A stretch of DNA of 64,000 nucleotides from Clostridiales bacterium (GTDB taxonomy: Bacteria > Bacillota > Clostridia > Saccharofermentanales > Saccharofermentanaceae): contig JAFSPU010000003.1 of assembly GCA_017451265.1 (NCBI GenBank), positions 310,001 to 374,000 on the forward strand, in the 5' to 3' direction. Shown one piece after another: positions 1 to 7,344 of this stretch. Each line of letters starts with the position of its first letter. Position 1 is the stretch's first letter. The notes below the pieces were generated by a model. That model worked only from the letters and a program-made list of their open reading frames with translations. It made no database searches and had not been told where the DNA came from. Made by a program: the position numbers and the translations under genes.

Positions 1-33
1 ATTTTCTATATTTTATTTATATATAAGGGCAAT

Positions 34-726
34 TCAGAGGAACAAAAAGTATGAAAGTGCGCCCGCTGCGATGGCGCATATGAGCAGGGAAACGGCAGGA
101 GTTGCCAGAAGCGCCTTATGGAAGCCTTTGATCCTGTTAGGAGCATCCGGATCTATCCTGATAGTTTCAGTCGAACCCAGCGGGATTTTTGCGTCTTTCG
201 AGTTTTCGAAAGTGTCATAACAGGCCTGATATTTCTGACCGTTATAGTGATATTCGAACACCGGAGAAGTTACAGGATAAAGGATCTCGTCTCCACCGCC
301 GTCCATAGTACGCCAGTAACCGATACAGGTCGCACTGACTTCCTCCGTATAAACAGTCTTATCAGCAGACATATATCCGATGATCTTAACGAGCATATAA
401 AGACCGATCGCAATACTTGCGATAAGACCCATAGTCATGTAATAACTGATCGAATCCGCGGACCCTGTACTAAAGTGGAAAACTACCGCCGCTATAATCC
501 CTGCAAGAATACATGCCCTTCCTATCCACTGAAAGACAGGGCTTTCTATGAAGTATCTGGGCGAATCCTTATCCTGCTTCATCATCTTTCCGAACCAGCC
601 GGAAGGATTATTGAGGACAGATCTGCGGTACTCACCAAAGCTTTGGCGGAGCGCCTCCTCACCTTCAGGGCTTAATATCATCTCTTCGTTGAAGAAGAAT
701 TCCTTGTCGTTCGGATTAAACTTCAT
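34..726 (-). CDS. Hypothetical membrane protein, DUF3592-like
   Basis: The 230-residue product has a soluble N-terminus of about 65 residues, two adjacent membrane segments (about 66-85 and 95-115), an extracytoplasmic or cytosolic domain and a last membrane segment at about 206-229. The middle domain contains YPVTSPVFEYHYNGQKY and, further on, IRIDPDAPNR, a pattern reminiscent of DUF3592 proteins; this likeness is from memory and unverified. AAGGAG lies 9 bases before the ATG, supporting this start. It follows the next gene by 12 bases and probably shares its transcript. No function can be assigned. Confidence 0.6.
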   Translation of the reverse strand: MKFNPNDKEFFFNEEMILSPEGEEALRQSFGEYRRSVLNNPSGWFGKMMKQDKDSPRYFIESPVFQWIGRACILAGIIAAVVFHFSTGSADSISYYMTMGLIASIAIGLYMLVKIIGYMSADKTVYTEEVSATCIGYWRTMDGGGDEILYPVTSPVFEYHYNGQKYQACYDTFENSKDAKIPLGSTETIRIDPDAPNRIKGFHKALLATPAVSLLICAIAAGALSYFLFL

Positions 727-738
727 AAGACATCTCCT

Positions 739-1446
739 TTATAGCTCTTCGAAGTCCTCGATCAAATCCTTGTAATCGTGAATAAAACCGTATTCTTTCT
801 CGTTGCGTGTGCCGTTTACCGCGAACGCAAACCAGTCTATGAAGATCATGTAGTCGTAATCATAAAGCATAAGATGGCGTACTTCCTCTTTCGCGCCGCG
901 CTTTGTTGTACTGCTTAACGGAAGCACCCAGACCGTGTCGGGAAAAGGCTGCCAATGCCTGTCATCTACGTAAGGATACTTCTTAAGGAAGAACTCTTTC
1001 GTAACCTCGTAGACGGTCACGCGTTCACTCTCGATGAGCCCCGTGTCCCGAAGCCAGTTGTAGAACAGATTAAATCCTTTTTCCTCATTGGTCCACAGAA
1101 CGAGTGCACCTTCGTGATACCACTCATCCATGATATCAGGATCCGTGGGTGTTACCTTGTCAAATCTCTCGTGCGCATTCTCGTAGACATACACGACTTT
1201 GTTAAGTATATGCTGGTGCAATTTGACGAGGAGCTTCGGAATAAAGTACCACGTGAGTATGAGCACAGCGGCAGCAGCGGGAATCACAAGCTGCCAAGGA
1301 AGAAACACGGACAAAGCCGCTATTATAAATATGCTTGAGACATAAGAAGCGACCACGCTTCCGATAAAAATTCCGTCGCGAGCCCTGTCCCGTCTGTTAC
1401 GGTTGATGTAAGCGATATCGAATAAGTCACCCTTCGGTGCAGCCAT
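739..1446 (-). CDS. Hypothetical protein with two membrane helices
   Basis: I do not recognise the family. From the start at MAAPKGD the protein has 235 residues, a basic N-terminus, a helical hairpin in the membrane at roughly residues 25-70, and a soluble C-terminal domain rich in aromatic residues that ends in acidic residues (DLIEDFEEL). An earlier in-frame start at 1488 would overlap the upstream MATE fragment by 62 bases; the start at 1446 has a G-rich stretch (GGGGAACGGGGG) directly in front and is preferred. It is probably cotranscribed with the downstream membrane protein (12-base gap). Function unknown. Confidence 0.5.
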   Translation of the reverse strand: MAAPKGDLFDIAYINRNRRDRARDGIFIGSVVASYVSSIFIIAALSVFLPWQLVIPAAAAVLILTWYFIPKLLVKLHQHILNKVVYVYENAHERFDKVTPTDPDIMDEWYHEGALVLWTNEEKGFNLFYNWLRDTGLIESERVTVYEVTKEFFLKKYPYVDDRHWQPFPDTVWVLPLSSTTKRGAKEEVRHLMLYDYDYMIFIDWFAFAVNGTRNEKEYGFIHDYKDLIEDFEEL

Positions 1447-1702
1447 CCCCCGTTCCCCCACAGCTGTATTCGTTATTAATTCTATCAATAACGCTTAGCA
1501 AAAGCATTATCGAAACAGCCATCATGACGGCTTCTGTCACGGGCTGCGCGTGGATGAGCCCGGTGAATCCGAAGAACTTATTGAAGATGATAAGCAGTGG
1601 GATATAAAGGATCAGCTGGCGCACTAAAGTGATGCAGAAAGCGTACACGGGCTTACCCATTGTCCAGATATCGCGCGATTCGGCTCCGTTTAACAGGTTT
1701 AT
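1427..1702 (-). pseudogene. C-terminal remnant of a MATE-family efflux transporter
   Basis: The frame reads continuously from 1702 to a stop at 1427 and gives about 91 residues matching the last two helices of MATE multidrug/Na+ antiporters: a MGKPVYAFCITLVRQ stretch, then IPLLIIFNKFFGFTGLIHAQPVTE. In intact members this lies at the end of a protein of about 450 residues. The remaining five-sixths are missing, and the open frame stops being transporter-like exactly where the hairpin repeat begins at 1703. The first ATG (1660) has no convincing ribosome binding site. I interpret it as a decayed gene truncated at the repeat; a short expressed membrane peptide cannot be excluded. Confidence 0.65.
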
Positions 1703-1827
1703 GGGGAATGGACCCCCACTGTTCCCTATAGACCACTCATTTTGACCTCAAAATGATGTCATCACGGGGAATAGACCCCATCTATTCCCTAATAAGCGTT
1801 CATTTTGATTTAAAACGATTGGGTTAC
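1703..1827. repeat. Two tandem 62-63 bp hairpin repeats plus a partial third
   Basis: Unit 1 (1703-1765) and unit 2 (1766-1827) both begin GGGGAAT.GACCCC and share CATTTTGA in their second half; a third copy starts at 1828 (GGGGAACTCTTCC) and is lost inside the neighbouring gene. Unit 2 has a perfect 9-bp stem, GGGAATAGA / TCTATTCCC with a 5-base loop. Unit 1 has the equivalent, less perfect stem and a second one, CATTTTGA / TCAAAATG. The block sits between a truncated transporter and the end of a PD-(D/E)XK-like gene, as expected of a small non-coding mobile or recombinogenic repeat. Confidence 0.6.
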
Positions 1828-2414
1828 GGGGAACTCTTCCAACTATCACAAAGCAAATCGTCGATATTTGTCTCTATCGCCATCCGTAAAAGAGTCTGAT
1901 ATTCAGAAGCATCAAAGGTTCCCGAATCAAGCATACGTATAAATACAACATCTTTGAACTCCCTGAATCCGTCTTCAAAATAATCATTCTGTCGATTAAC
2001 TGACTTGATCCTATACGACTCCTTATCCATCGCTCCGTCAATCTCAGACATTATCATCAGATCTAATTCAGGCACTTCAACTGACACATCAGGAAAATGA
2101 TCAAAGTTCTTCTTCGAACCGACCACATGGATCTCCGACTTAAATCTGTAACCCATTGCTTCTACAGCCTGAGCCGCAGACAGCTCATTCTTTGATCTGA
2201 ACCACTGACCTTTATACTCTATCGTGAGTTCTTCCGGTTTATACGGATTCTGATTGGGCTTCGCCTTGTTGAAATAATCAGTATTCAAACCGGTATTCCG
2301 TATCTTATTAAGCGGATAATCAGCCTGCCTCGGATCTTTCCAATACATCGAACTCCAAAGAGATGTAAGATTGTAGAACTTTTGAAGACTGATTTTACCG
2401 ACAATTTTCGACAA
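1824..2414 (-). CDS. PD-(D/E)XK nuclease-like protein
   Basis: The 196-residue protein shares an ordered set of motifs with the larger protein at 15753: FRSKNE (about 72-77), HFPDVSVEV (about 106-114) and MSEIDG (about 122-127). This E...PD...E/D pattern resembles a restriction-endonuclease-like fold, so a DNA-acting role is an inference. The longest frame begins with TTG at 2414 without a clear Shine-Dalgarno; an ATG at 2348 (residue 23) has GGAG four bases upstream and may be the true start. Three TTTTTTGTCG-type direct repeats cover the TTG region. The last codons lie in the third, partial hairpin repeat, so the C-terminus may have been altered by it. Confidence 0.55.
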   Translation of the reverse strand: MSKIVGKISLQKFYNLTSLWSSMYWKDPRQADYPLNKIRNTGLNTDYFNKAKPNQNPYKPEELTIEYKGQWFRSKNELSAAQAVEAMGYRFKSEIHVVGSKKNFDHFPDVSVEVPELDLMIMSEIDGAMDKESYRIKSVNRQNDYFEDGFREFKDVVFIRMLDSGTFDASEYQTLLRMAIETNIDDLLCDSWKSSP

Positions 2415-2474
2415 AAAACGACAAAAAACGACAAAGCTATCGTCAGTCAGATAGTTCGATCAAAGCGTCTAATA

Positions 2475-2540
2475 TTACTTCATGTCGCTCTTGTTGAAGA
2501 TACGGACTGTCAGCGGGAGGAAGACCGCGATGATGACTCC
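2475..2540 (-). pseudogene. Possible C-terminal stub of an ABC-2-type permease
   Basis: Directly after the stop codon of the RsbU-like gene, the same frame stays open for 21 codons and encodes a hydrophobic stretch ending in PLTVRIFNKSDMK before TAA. That is how many ABC-2 permeases end (last helix, then a short basic tail). It is too short for a firm call. It could also be an accidental open stretch, but together with the MATE stub 1 kb away it suggests a deletion scar. Confidence 0.2.
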
Positions 2541-3998
2541 TTACTTAATGCCCTTATATTCAATACAGAGCATAGTCATATCATCAAACTGCGGAGCTTC
2601 CTTCACGAAGCTTTCCACAGAAGAAGTTACAGCCGGAAGAATCTCGTTCGGTTTCTTGTCCTCATTAGCGCGAAGCGCCTCCACAAGTCTGTCCGTACCG
2701 TAAAGCTCATTATTGGCATCAGTAGCCTCGGGTATACCGTCCGTGTAAACGAACAGCTTGGCCCCGGGATCCATCTGAAGCTCATACTCCCTGTATTTCT
2801 TATTGGCCATCGCACCGATTACAAGACCGTGCTTATCCTTAACCAAAGAGAAATGTCCGTCGGGAGTCTTTAACATCGGATACTCGTGACCTGCATTGGC
2901 AGCCTTCAGTTTTCCGGTCTCAAGATCAAGGCAGCCGTACCAGACGGTTACAAACATTCTCTCCGGATTATTCGCACAGATCTGCTGATTAACTAATTCC
3001 AGAACCTTTGAAGGTTCATATCCTATCAGCGCACAGTTCTGTATAAGTATCTTCGATACCATCATAAACAGCGCGGCAGGAACGCCCTTTCCTGATACGT
3101 CAGCGATGACAAGTCCTAAGTGCTTCTCGTCAATAAGAAAGAAGTCGTAGAAATCGCCTCCGACTTCCTTTGCAGGTTTCATAGAAGCATAGATATTAAA
3201 ATCCTCACGGTCAGGAAACGCCGGAAAGATGCTCGGCAAAGTCTCTGCCTGGATCTTGGTGGCCATAGTAAGCTCGGTATCAAGTCTCTGCTTCTCCTTC
3301 TGCTGAAGCTCATATTTCTCAGTCTGAATCTGTATGATGACATAGCAAAGATACGCCGCAGAGATAACTGTCATGAGGATAATGAACTGAATGTCCTGTA
3401 CGAGCATCTGAACTGCAATGGCACCTAAAGGCGCGAGCAGATAGATCCAGAGTGCAGAGAACAGTCTTTTGTCGAATTTATATCTGTACTTGGAAAGAAG
3501 GAATATATTCTGAAACAGCATAATGATATGCATCACATTTGAAAGCGCATATCCCCTGCCTCTTTGGTAGAAATTCATCTCGTCGAAGTAGTAATAAAAG
3601 TGAGTAAACTGAGCGACAATAAGTCCAATTAAATGAACCACCAAAAGCGCAAGAAATACCATATTTATTATCCGTCCGAGTTTCCCCGGCTGTGCGATAA
3701 ATATGATCAACAGCGAGAGCATATATATCATGAAGCCCGACACCAGGAACTCGACGAAAGTCACTGTGCGGATACCGTAATAATAAAAAGGCGCAGTGTG
3801 TCCTTCCATAAGCATACGGAAGAAATGCATCGTCAGATAGATATTTATCAGCGTAAAGAACAGTCTGAAATACTTCTTGGCTTCCTTACGGATATGCATA
3901 CCTGAACTGACATGCATAAAACTCATACCGCATATGCCGATACCGGCTGCGATAAATACAACGTTTATGAGATTGCTTAAACTCAGATCGATACTCAT
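2541..3998 (-). CDS. Membrane-anchored SpoIIE/RsbU-type PP2C phosphatase
   Basis: Residues 1-225 form about seven hydrophobic helices, a membrane sensor module, followed by a short coiled linker (225-248) and a PP2C-like SpoIIE domain. Visible phosphatase motifs are GGDFYDFF (280-287), ADVSGKGVPAALFM (299-312), NAGHEYP, VYTDGIPEA and the terminal FDDMTML. Family members dephosphorylate STAS-domain anti-sigma antagonists, releasing a sigma factor or another target. Two STAS fusion proteins lie just upstream beyond the tRNA, so they are plausible substrates. The ATG has no Shine-Dalgarno; instead TGATACTAT ends 6 bases before it, suggesting a leaderless transcript. Confidence 0.88.
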   Translation of the reverse strand: MSIDLSLSNLINVVFIAAGIGICGMSFMHVSSGMHIRKEAKKYFRLFFTLINIYLTMHFFRMLMEGHTAPFYYYGIRTVTFVEFLVSGFMIYMLSLLIIFIAQPGKLGRIINMVFLALLVVHLIGLIVAQFTHFYYYFDEMNFYQRGRGYALSNVMHIIMLFQNIFLLSKYRYKFDKRLFSALWIYLLAPLGAIAVQMLVQDIQFIILMTVISAAYLCYVIIQIQTEKYELQQKEKQRLDTELTMATKIQAETLPSIFPAFPDREDFNIYASMKPAKEVGGDFYDFFLIDEKHLGLVIADVSGKGVPAALFMMVSKILIQNCALIGYEPSKVLELVNQQICANNPERMFVTVWYGCLDLETGKLKAANAGHEYPMLKTPDGHFSLVKDKHGLVIGAMANKKYREYELQMDPGAKLFVYTDGIPEATDANNELYGTDRLVEALRANEDKKPNEILPAVTSSVESFVKEAPQFDDMTMLCIEYKGIK

Positions 3999-4004
3999 AT
4001 ATCA

Positions 4005-4013
4005 ATAGTATCA
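4005..4013 (-). promoter_or_regulatory. Extended -10 promoter placed for leaderless start of the RsbU-like gene
   Basis: On the minus strand TGA-TACTAT is followed by six bases (tgatat) and then the ATG of the phosphatase gene. With normal spacing transcription would begin on the A of the start codon. No good -35 hexamer is visible 17 bases upstream and no Shine-Dalgarno lies before the ATG. Confidence 0.5.
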
Positions 4014-4100
4014 AACTGATGTTTTGTTTAATTCTAACTGCTGTAAATTTTTCTTAAACTACTTGTTTTTCAGATTACTGTATATGCTTATGAGCATTAA

Positions 4101-4133
4101 AAAACTCTTCACGACGACAATCATGAAGAGTTT
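4101..4133 (-). terminator. Rho-independent terminator after tRNA-Leu
   Basis: A perfect 10-bp stem, AAACTCTTCA / TGAAGAGTTT with a 12-base loop, directly follows the tRNA 3' end on the minus strand and runs into a T-rich stretch. Confidence 0.85.
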
Positions 4134-4215
4134 GGTGCGGGTGAAGGGACTTGAACCCTTACGATCGCTCACCAGAACCTAAATCTGGCATGTCTGCCAA
4201 TTCCATCACACCCGC
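4133..4215 (-). tRNA. tRNA-Leu (anticodon TAG)
   Basis: On the minus strand the acceptor stem GCGGGTG pairs with CACCCGC, followed by discriminator A and an encoded CCA. The D-arm region TGGAATTGGCAGACA, the anticodon stem CCAGA/TCTGG around loop TTTAGGT, a variable arm and GGTTCAAGTCC in the T-arm are all present. The anticodon is TAG, for CUN leucine codons. The long variable arm is typical of class II tRNAs. It has its own promoter and terminator. Confidence 0.95.
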
Positions 4216-4225
4216 AAGCTTAATA

Positions 4226-4254
4226 ATTATAATTATCGTCCGCTTATTATGCAA
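4226..4254 (-). promoter_or_regulatory. Promoter of tRNA-Leu
   Basis: Minus-strand TTGCAT (4249-4254), a 17-base spacer and a perfect TATAAT (4226-4231) lie 10 bases before the mature tRNA 5' end, giving a leader of about three bases. Confidence 0.8.
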
Positions 4255-4265
4255 TGGAAGATCAG

Positions 4266-5426
4266 TCAGAATGCGATAGGCTCCACACCTTCATTTACAT
4301 ATGCCAATGCGATATTCTTTAGCATTTGCAGTCTTTCCGGACTGATCACACCCGGCACAAAAACAGATGCAAACAGCGATCTTGCCGCAGAAACAGCTGA
4401 TATCTGGCGTTCGGCACGGGAGAGCTTATCCTTATCATCGGTCTCAAGATAAGTGCCAAGATAAGTATTCCAGATAAGCCTGATCTCATCATCGGTAAAA
4501 CACTCAAGAAGCGGTGTATCCGGCCTGTGCGGCAGATGATAGATCGCGCACATGGAACCCAAATCGAAGATAGGATGTCCGCTTCCGCAAGCCATAAGAT
4601 CTATAAAAATATACTCTCCGTCCCTCACCATAACATTACCGGGATGGCAGTCACCGTGAATAAAGGTTTTCCTGTCGGGGATATTTTCATAAAGCTTACG
4701 CAGCTTACCTATCTGCTCCTGCGTGCAAAGCCCGGACAGCCTGTCCAGGAAGAAAAGACTGCCGGCTTTCGTCGGAGGAAACTGCCTGGGGTCCACTTCA
4801 GTCTGATGCATCCTTTTTATAGCCTGAGCGAAGCTTTTAATGTGCTCCTCAAGGTGTTCCTTATCATTCTTAAGAATCGACAGGAAGTCCTCGGCCTCAA
4901 GCAGCTCGTATACCATTCCATAACAGTCCCCAACCTGCACGATATCATAGGAGATCGCAGTCGGTATGCCGTTTAAGAATGCATTTGTGCTGCGCTCATT
5001 TTCCATCTTGATGATATCCATCTTAGCCTCGGGTCTGAACACCTTGATAACAGTCTCGGGATCAAGTCTGTAAACACTTCCCGTTGCACCCTTACCGACA
5101 AGAGGCAGCCAGTCGATACTGATTTGCCTCAGCGCCTTTTTCACCGTAAAAAGCTCGGTAAATCCCGTTACATCCAGTATTTCGTAGACCTCCTGTGAAA
5201 CACCCGTGATAGTGACAGGTTCACCCCTGGTCTGCAGAAGTTTCATCAGCACTCTCAGTCCCGCACTCGAGATATACTCCAGCCCGGATGCGTCAAGCTC
5301 GACTTTCCTATCTTCTCCGGCTTCGACGATCTCAAATAATTCTTTCTCGACCTGTGCCGCATTAACGGAATCGATACGCCCTTCAAGACTTATAACGAGA
5401 ACTCCGTTTTCTTCCTGATACCTCAT
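4266..5426 (-). CDS. STAS domain fused to an aminoglycoside-phosphotransferase-like kinase
   Basis: Residues 1-100 form a STAS domain with the anti-sigma-antagonist motif LDASGLEYISSAGLRVL; the serine at 53 or 54 matches the regulatory phosphorylation site. Residues 105-386 form an APH/choline-kinase-like domain: GKGATGSVYRL loop, VIKVF with the ATP-binding lysine (about 128), catalytic HGDCHPGN (257-264) and a metal-binding D in FIDL (about 276). Such kinases phosphorylate small molecules or proteins; the substrate is unknown. GGAG precedes the ATG. The gene is 16 bases downstream of the methyltransferase-STAS gene, forming a two-gene operon. The SpoIIE-type phosphatase beyond the tRNA may act on the STAS serine (inference). 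Confidence 0.85.
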   Translation of the reverse strand: MRYQEENGVLVISLEGRIDSVNAAQVEKELFEIVEAGEDRKVELDASGLEYISSAGLRVLMKLLQTRGEPVTITGVSQEVYEILDVTGFTELFTVKKALRQISIDWLPLVGKGATGSVYRLDPETVIKVFRPEAKMDIIKMENERSTNAFLNGIPTAISYDIVQVGDCYGMVYELLEAEDFLSILKNDKEHLEEHIKSFAQAIKRMHQTEVDPRQFPPTKAGSLFFLDRLSGLCTQEQIGKLRKLYENIPDRKTFIHGDCHPGNVMVRDGEYIFIDLMACGSGHPIFDLGSMCAIYHLPHRPDTPLLECFTDDEIRLIWNTYLGTYLETDDKDKLSRAERQISAVSAARSLFASVFVPGVISPERLQMLKNIALAYVNEGVEPIAF

Positions 5427-5442
5427 AAATATTTCTCCGATT

Positions 5443-6687
5443 TTACTTTAGTATTATCAGCTCACTGAAGCCGGAAGTCTCGAATATCTCCCTGACTGAA
5501 TCGTTTGTATGCTCGATAACAACAGTTTCTTCACCGAGCCTCTTCACTGCCATCAGCATTACTCTTAAGCCCGCTGAAGAGATGTACTGAAGATCTGTGC
5601 CGTCGATCACGATTTTATTTATACCATCGTAATTCATATCAAAGACCTCGAGCAGAGCCGGTGAGCTAATGGTGTCTATACGGCCTTCGATCCTGCACTT
5701 AAGAACACCGTTCTTCTTCACATAATCGATCTTAAGATTATCTACTTCACTTGCGCCTTCGACTGCCGTTTCTCCCTTAAAATCAGGATCCACAGTCATC
5801 TTCCAAACTGTCGAAGATTTAAGAAGCCTAATGAAACTATCCTTCCACGGCCCCGGCAGAGGACTTAAGATATTAAGCTCTTCTCCTTCATAATAAAACG
5901 GAAGCTTCTCCACAAGCAGACCATGTTCATTAAGGAAAGACACAATCCTGTCTTCATCCCAATACGACACACCGTCGTTATAGACATTAAAAGCCTTCAT
6001 GGACTGATTCTTTGATTCTCTGTAAATCTTAACGGCATCCGGGCTCGTCATATTAACTGTGGCAAAAGCCTCATAATCCACGCCGAAATCCGACGTTATC
6101 CATGCCCCTCCGTGCTCTTCGAGAAGCTTGCGTATACCGTTAAAGAACTGATCTGCCTCATCCCCCGAAAGGTAACCTGTAAGGCCCTCGCAAGAAATCA
6201 GGATCTCGCCTTTAAGATTATCTGCAGCAGCCTTAAGCGAAGCCTCGTTAGTTGCATCTCCGCCGATATATACGGGATGACCTTTCACGATCCCGGCCTG
6301 AGATGCGAACTTCTGCAGTTCATCGGCTACAACAGGGACATCAACGCCGACATAGTCGACTCCGTTCTTACTGCAGTACACGGAACGGGGCGTGTAACCG
6401 CAGGCGATATCCAGAAGATTCTTGACGCCGTTGGCACTTATAAAATGTGATAATGCTTCGTAACGGGCCTCAACAGCCAGCGTAACGCCCGCCAGAAATG
6501 CTTTTCTATCCGCTTCGGACATGGGAGACTTATCCCCTTCGTTCTTCCTGGAATCTGCCGACATTACATCCTGCGTACCAAGTGCCTCTATTACTTTCTT
6601 GGCATCATCATTGCCGGCAGCGGCAAGCATGTAGAGAGTTGATTTCGCAGTAAGAAAAGTCGGATTAACCATCGATCTGTAGTCCAT
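5443..6687 (-). CDS. SAM-dependent methyltransferase (LCM-like) fused to a C-terminal STAS domain
   Basis: The N-terminal 300 residues resemble leucine-carboxyl-methyltransferase-type (Ppm1/Tcm-like) enzymes: an SAM-binding motif LLDIACGYTPRS (about 91-102), then YVGVDVP and an acidic loop ISCEGLTGYL. Residues about 320-414 are a STAS domain with IDGTDLQYISSAGLRVM, close to the STAS part of the next gene. Fusing a small-molecule methyltransferase with an anti-sigma-antagonist-like domain is uncommon and points to STAS-controlled enzyme activity or complex formation. AAGGAG lies 8 bases before the ATG. It is the first gene of the operon; the substrate is unknown. Confidence 0.8.
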   Translation of the reverse strand: MDYRSMVNPTFLTAKSTLYMLAAAGNDDAKKVIEALGTQDVMSADSRKNEGDKSPMSEADRKAFLAGVTLAVEARYEALSHFISANGVKNLLDIACGYTPRSVYCSKNGVDYVGVDVPVVADELQKFASQAGIVKGHPVYIGGDATNEASLKAAADNLKGEILISCEGLTGYLSGDEADQFFNGIRKLLEEHGGAWITSDFGVDYEAFATVNMTSPDAVKIYRESKNQSMKAFNVYNDGVSYWDEDRIVSFLNEHGLLVEKLPFYYEGEELNILSPLPGPWKDSFIRLLKSSTVWKMTVDPDFKGETAVEGASEVDNLKIDYVKKNGVLKCRIEGRIDTISSPALLEVFDMNYDGINKIVIDGTDLQYISSAGLRVMLMAVKRLGEETVVIEHTNDSVREIFETSGFSELIILK

Positions 6688-6830
6688 ATCAAATTCTCCT
6701 TACAGTTAATTATCTATAGTGATTATAGTCATGCCGTCTGTACGCACCGTGAACATATTATTAATGTAGAGTTAACGTCTGACACACCCTAAAACAGCAC
6801 ATTTCAGATTTAACAATGTTACAAAATCAA

Positions 6831-6860
6831 TAAAGGCGGGGCCTCGCGGTCTCGCCTTTA
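6831..6860 (-). terminator. Hairpin terminator of the lipoprotein gene
   Basis: An 8-bp stem TAAAGGCG / CGCCTTTA with a GC-rich inner region lies about 30 bases after the lipoprotein stop codon on the minus strand, followed by a moderate T-rich tract (attgatttt). Confidence 0.65.
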
Positions 6861-6891
6861 TCTTAGTTTCATTTTATTCCGGTAATAAGGA

Positions 6892-7317
6892 TTACTGGAA
6901 GATCTCGAGGTGTGAAGCCTCAACTACTCTCTGATCATCAAGAATGATGTAGTTTCCGTCAGTAGCAACGCCGTTTACGATGCTTCCCTGAACGAGATCT
7001 CCGCCTGATGTCTGAACATCATTTCCGGACCATGTGATGCAGTCCTCGATAACTTCATACATAACAGGCTCGCTGAACTCTGTGTAGGAGTCCTCATCGA
7101 GAGGTACGCCTGTGGGAAATGCATCTGCATTACCTGTCTGTGTGTCACCAGCGATGATAGGAGCGAGAACTTCCTCTGTGGGAGCTGCTGTCTCTACTAC
7201 TGCAGGAGCCTCAGTCTCAACAGCAGATGTCTCTGCCGCCTCTTCACCTGCACATCCTGCTACTGCTGCAGCAGCGATGATTGCGACTGTAAGGATGATC
7301 TTCTTCTTCATTTTCAT
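6892..7317 (-). CDS. Small secreted lipoprotein, function unknown
   Basis: The 141-residue product starts with a basic MKMKKK, a hydrophobic signal segment and a lipobox VAGC (cysteine about 22), so it should be lipid-anchored outside the cell. A linker rich in E, A, T, P and V follows (about residues 23-55), then a compact domain of about 85 residues without recognised motifs. The linker start (ETSAVETEAP) resembles the ETEA-repeat lipoprotein at 54428. The gene follows lepA by 27 bases and has its own terminator. No ligand or partner can be inferred. Confidence 0.75.
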   Translation of the reverse strand: MKMKKKIILTVAIIAAAAVAGCAGEEAAETSAVETEAPAVVETAAPTEEVLAPIIAGDTQTGNADAFPTGVPLDEDSYTEFSEPVMYEVIEDCITWSGNDVQTSGGDLVQGSIVNGVATDGNYIILDDQRVVEASHLEIFQ

Positions 7318-7344
7318 ACTCTATTCCTTCCTCTTATTTGTTCT

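Noticed and set aside
118-775. Plus-strand open frames of 185 and 75 codons
   Set aside because: They are antisense to the hypothetical membrane protein at 34-726, have no ribosome binding site and low-complexity composition typical of shadow frames.
1703-1827. A CRISPR array
   Set aside because: Only two units with hairpins inside them and no unique spacers between; no cas genes in the window.
4249-4452. 67-codon plus-strand frame near the tRNA
   Set aside because: It is antisense to the STAS-kinase gene end and covers the tRNA promoter; no Shine-Dalgarno.
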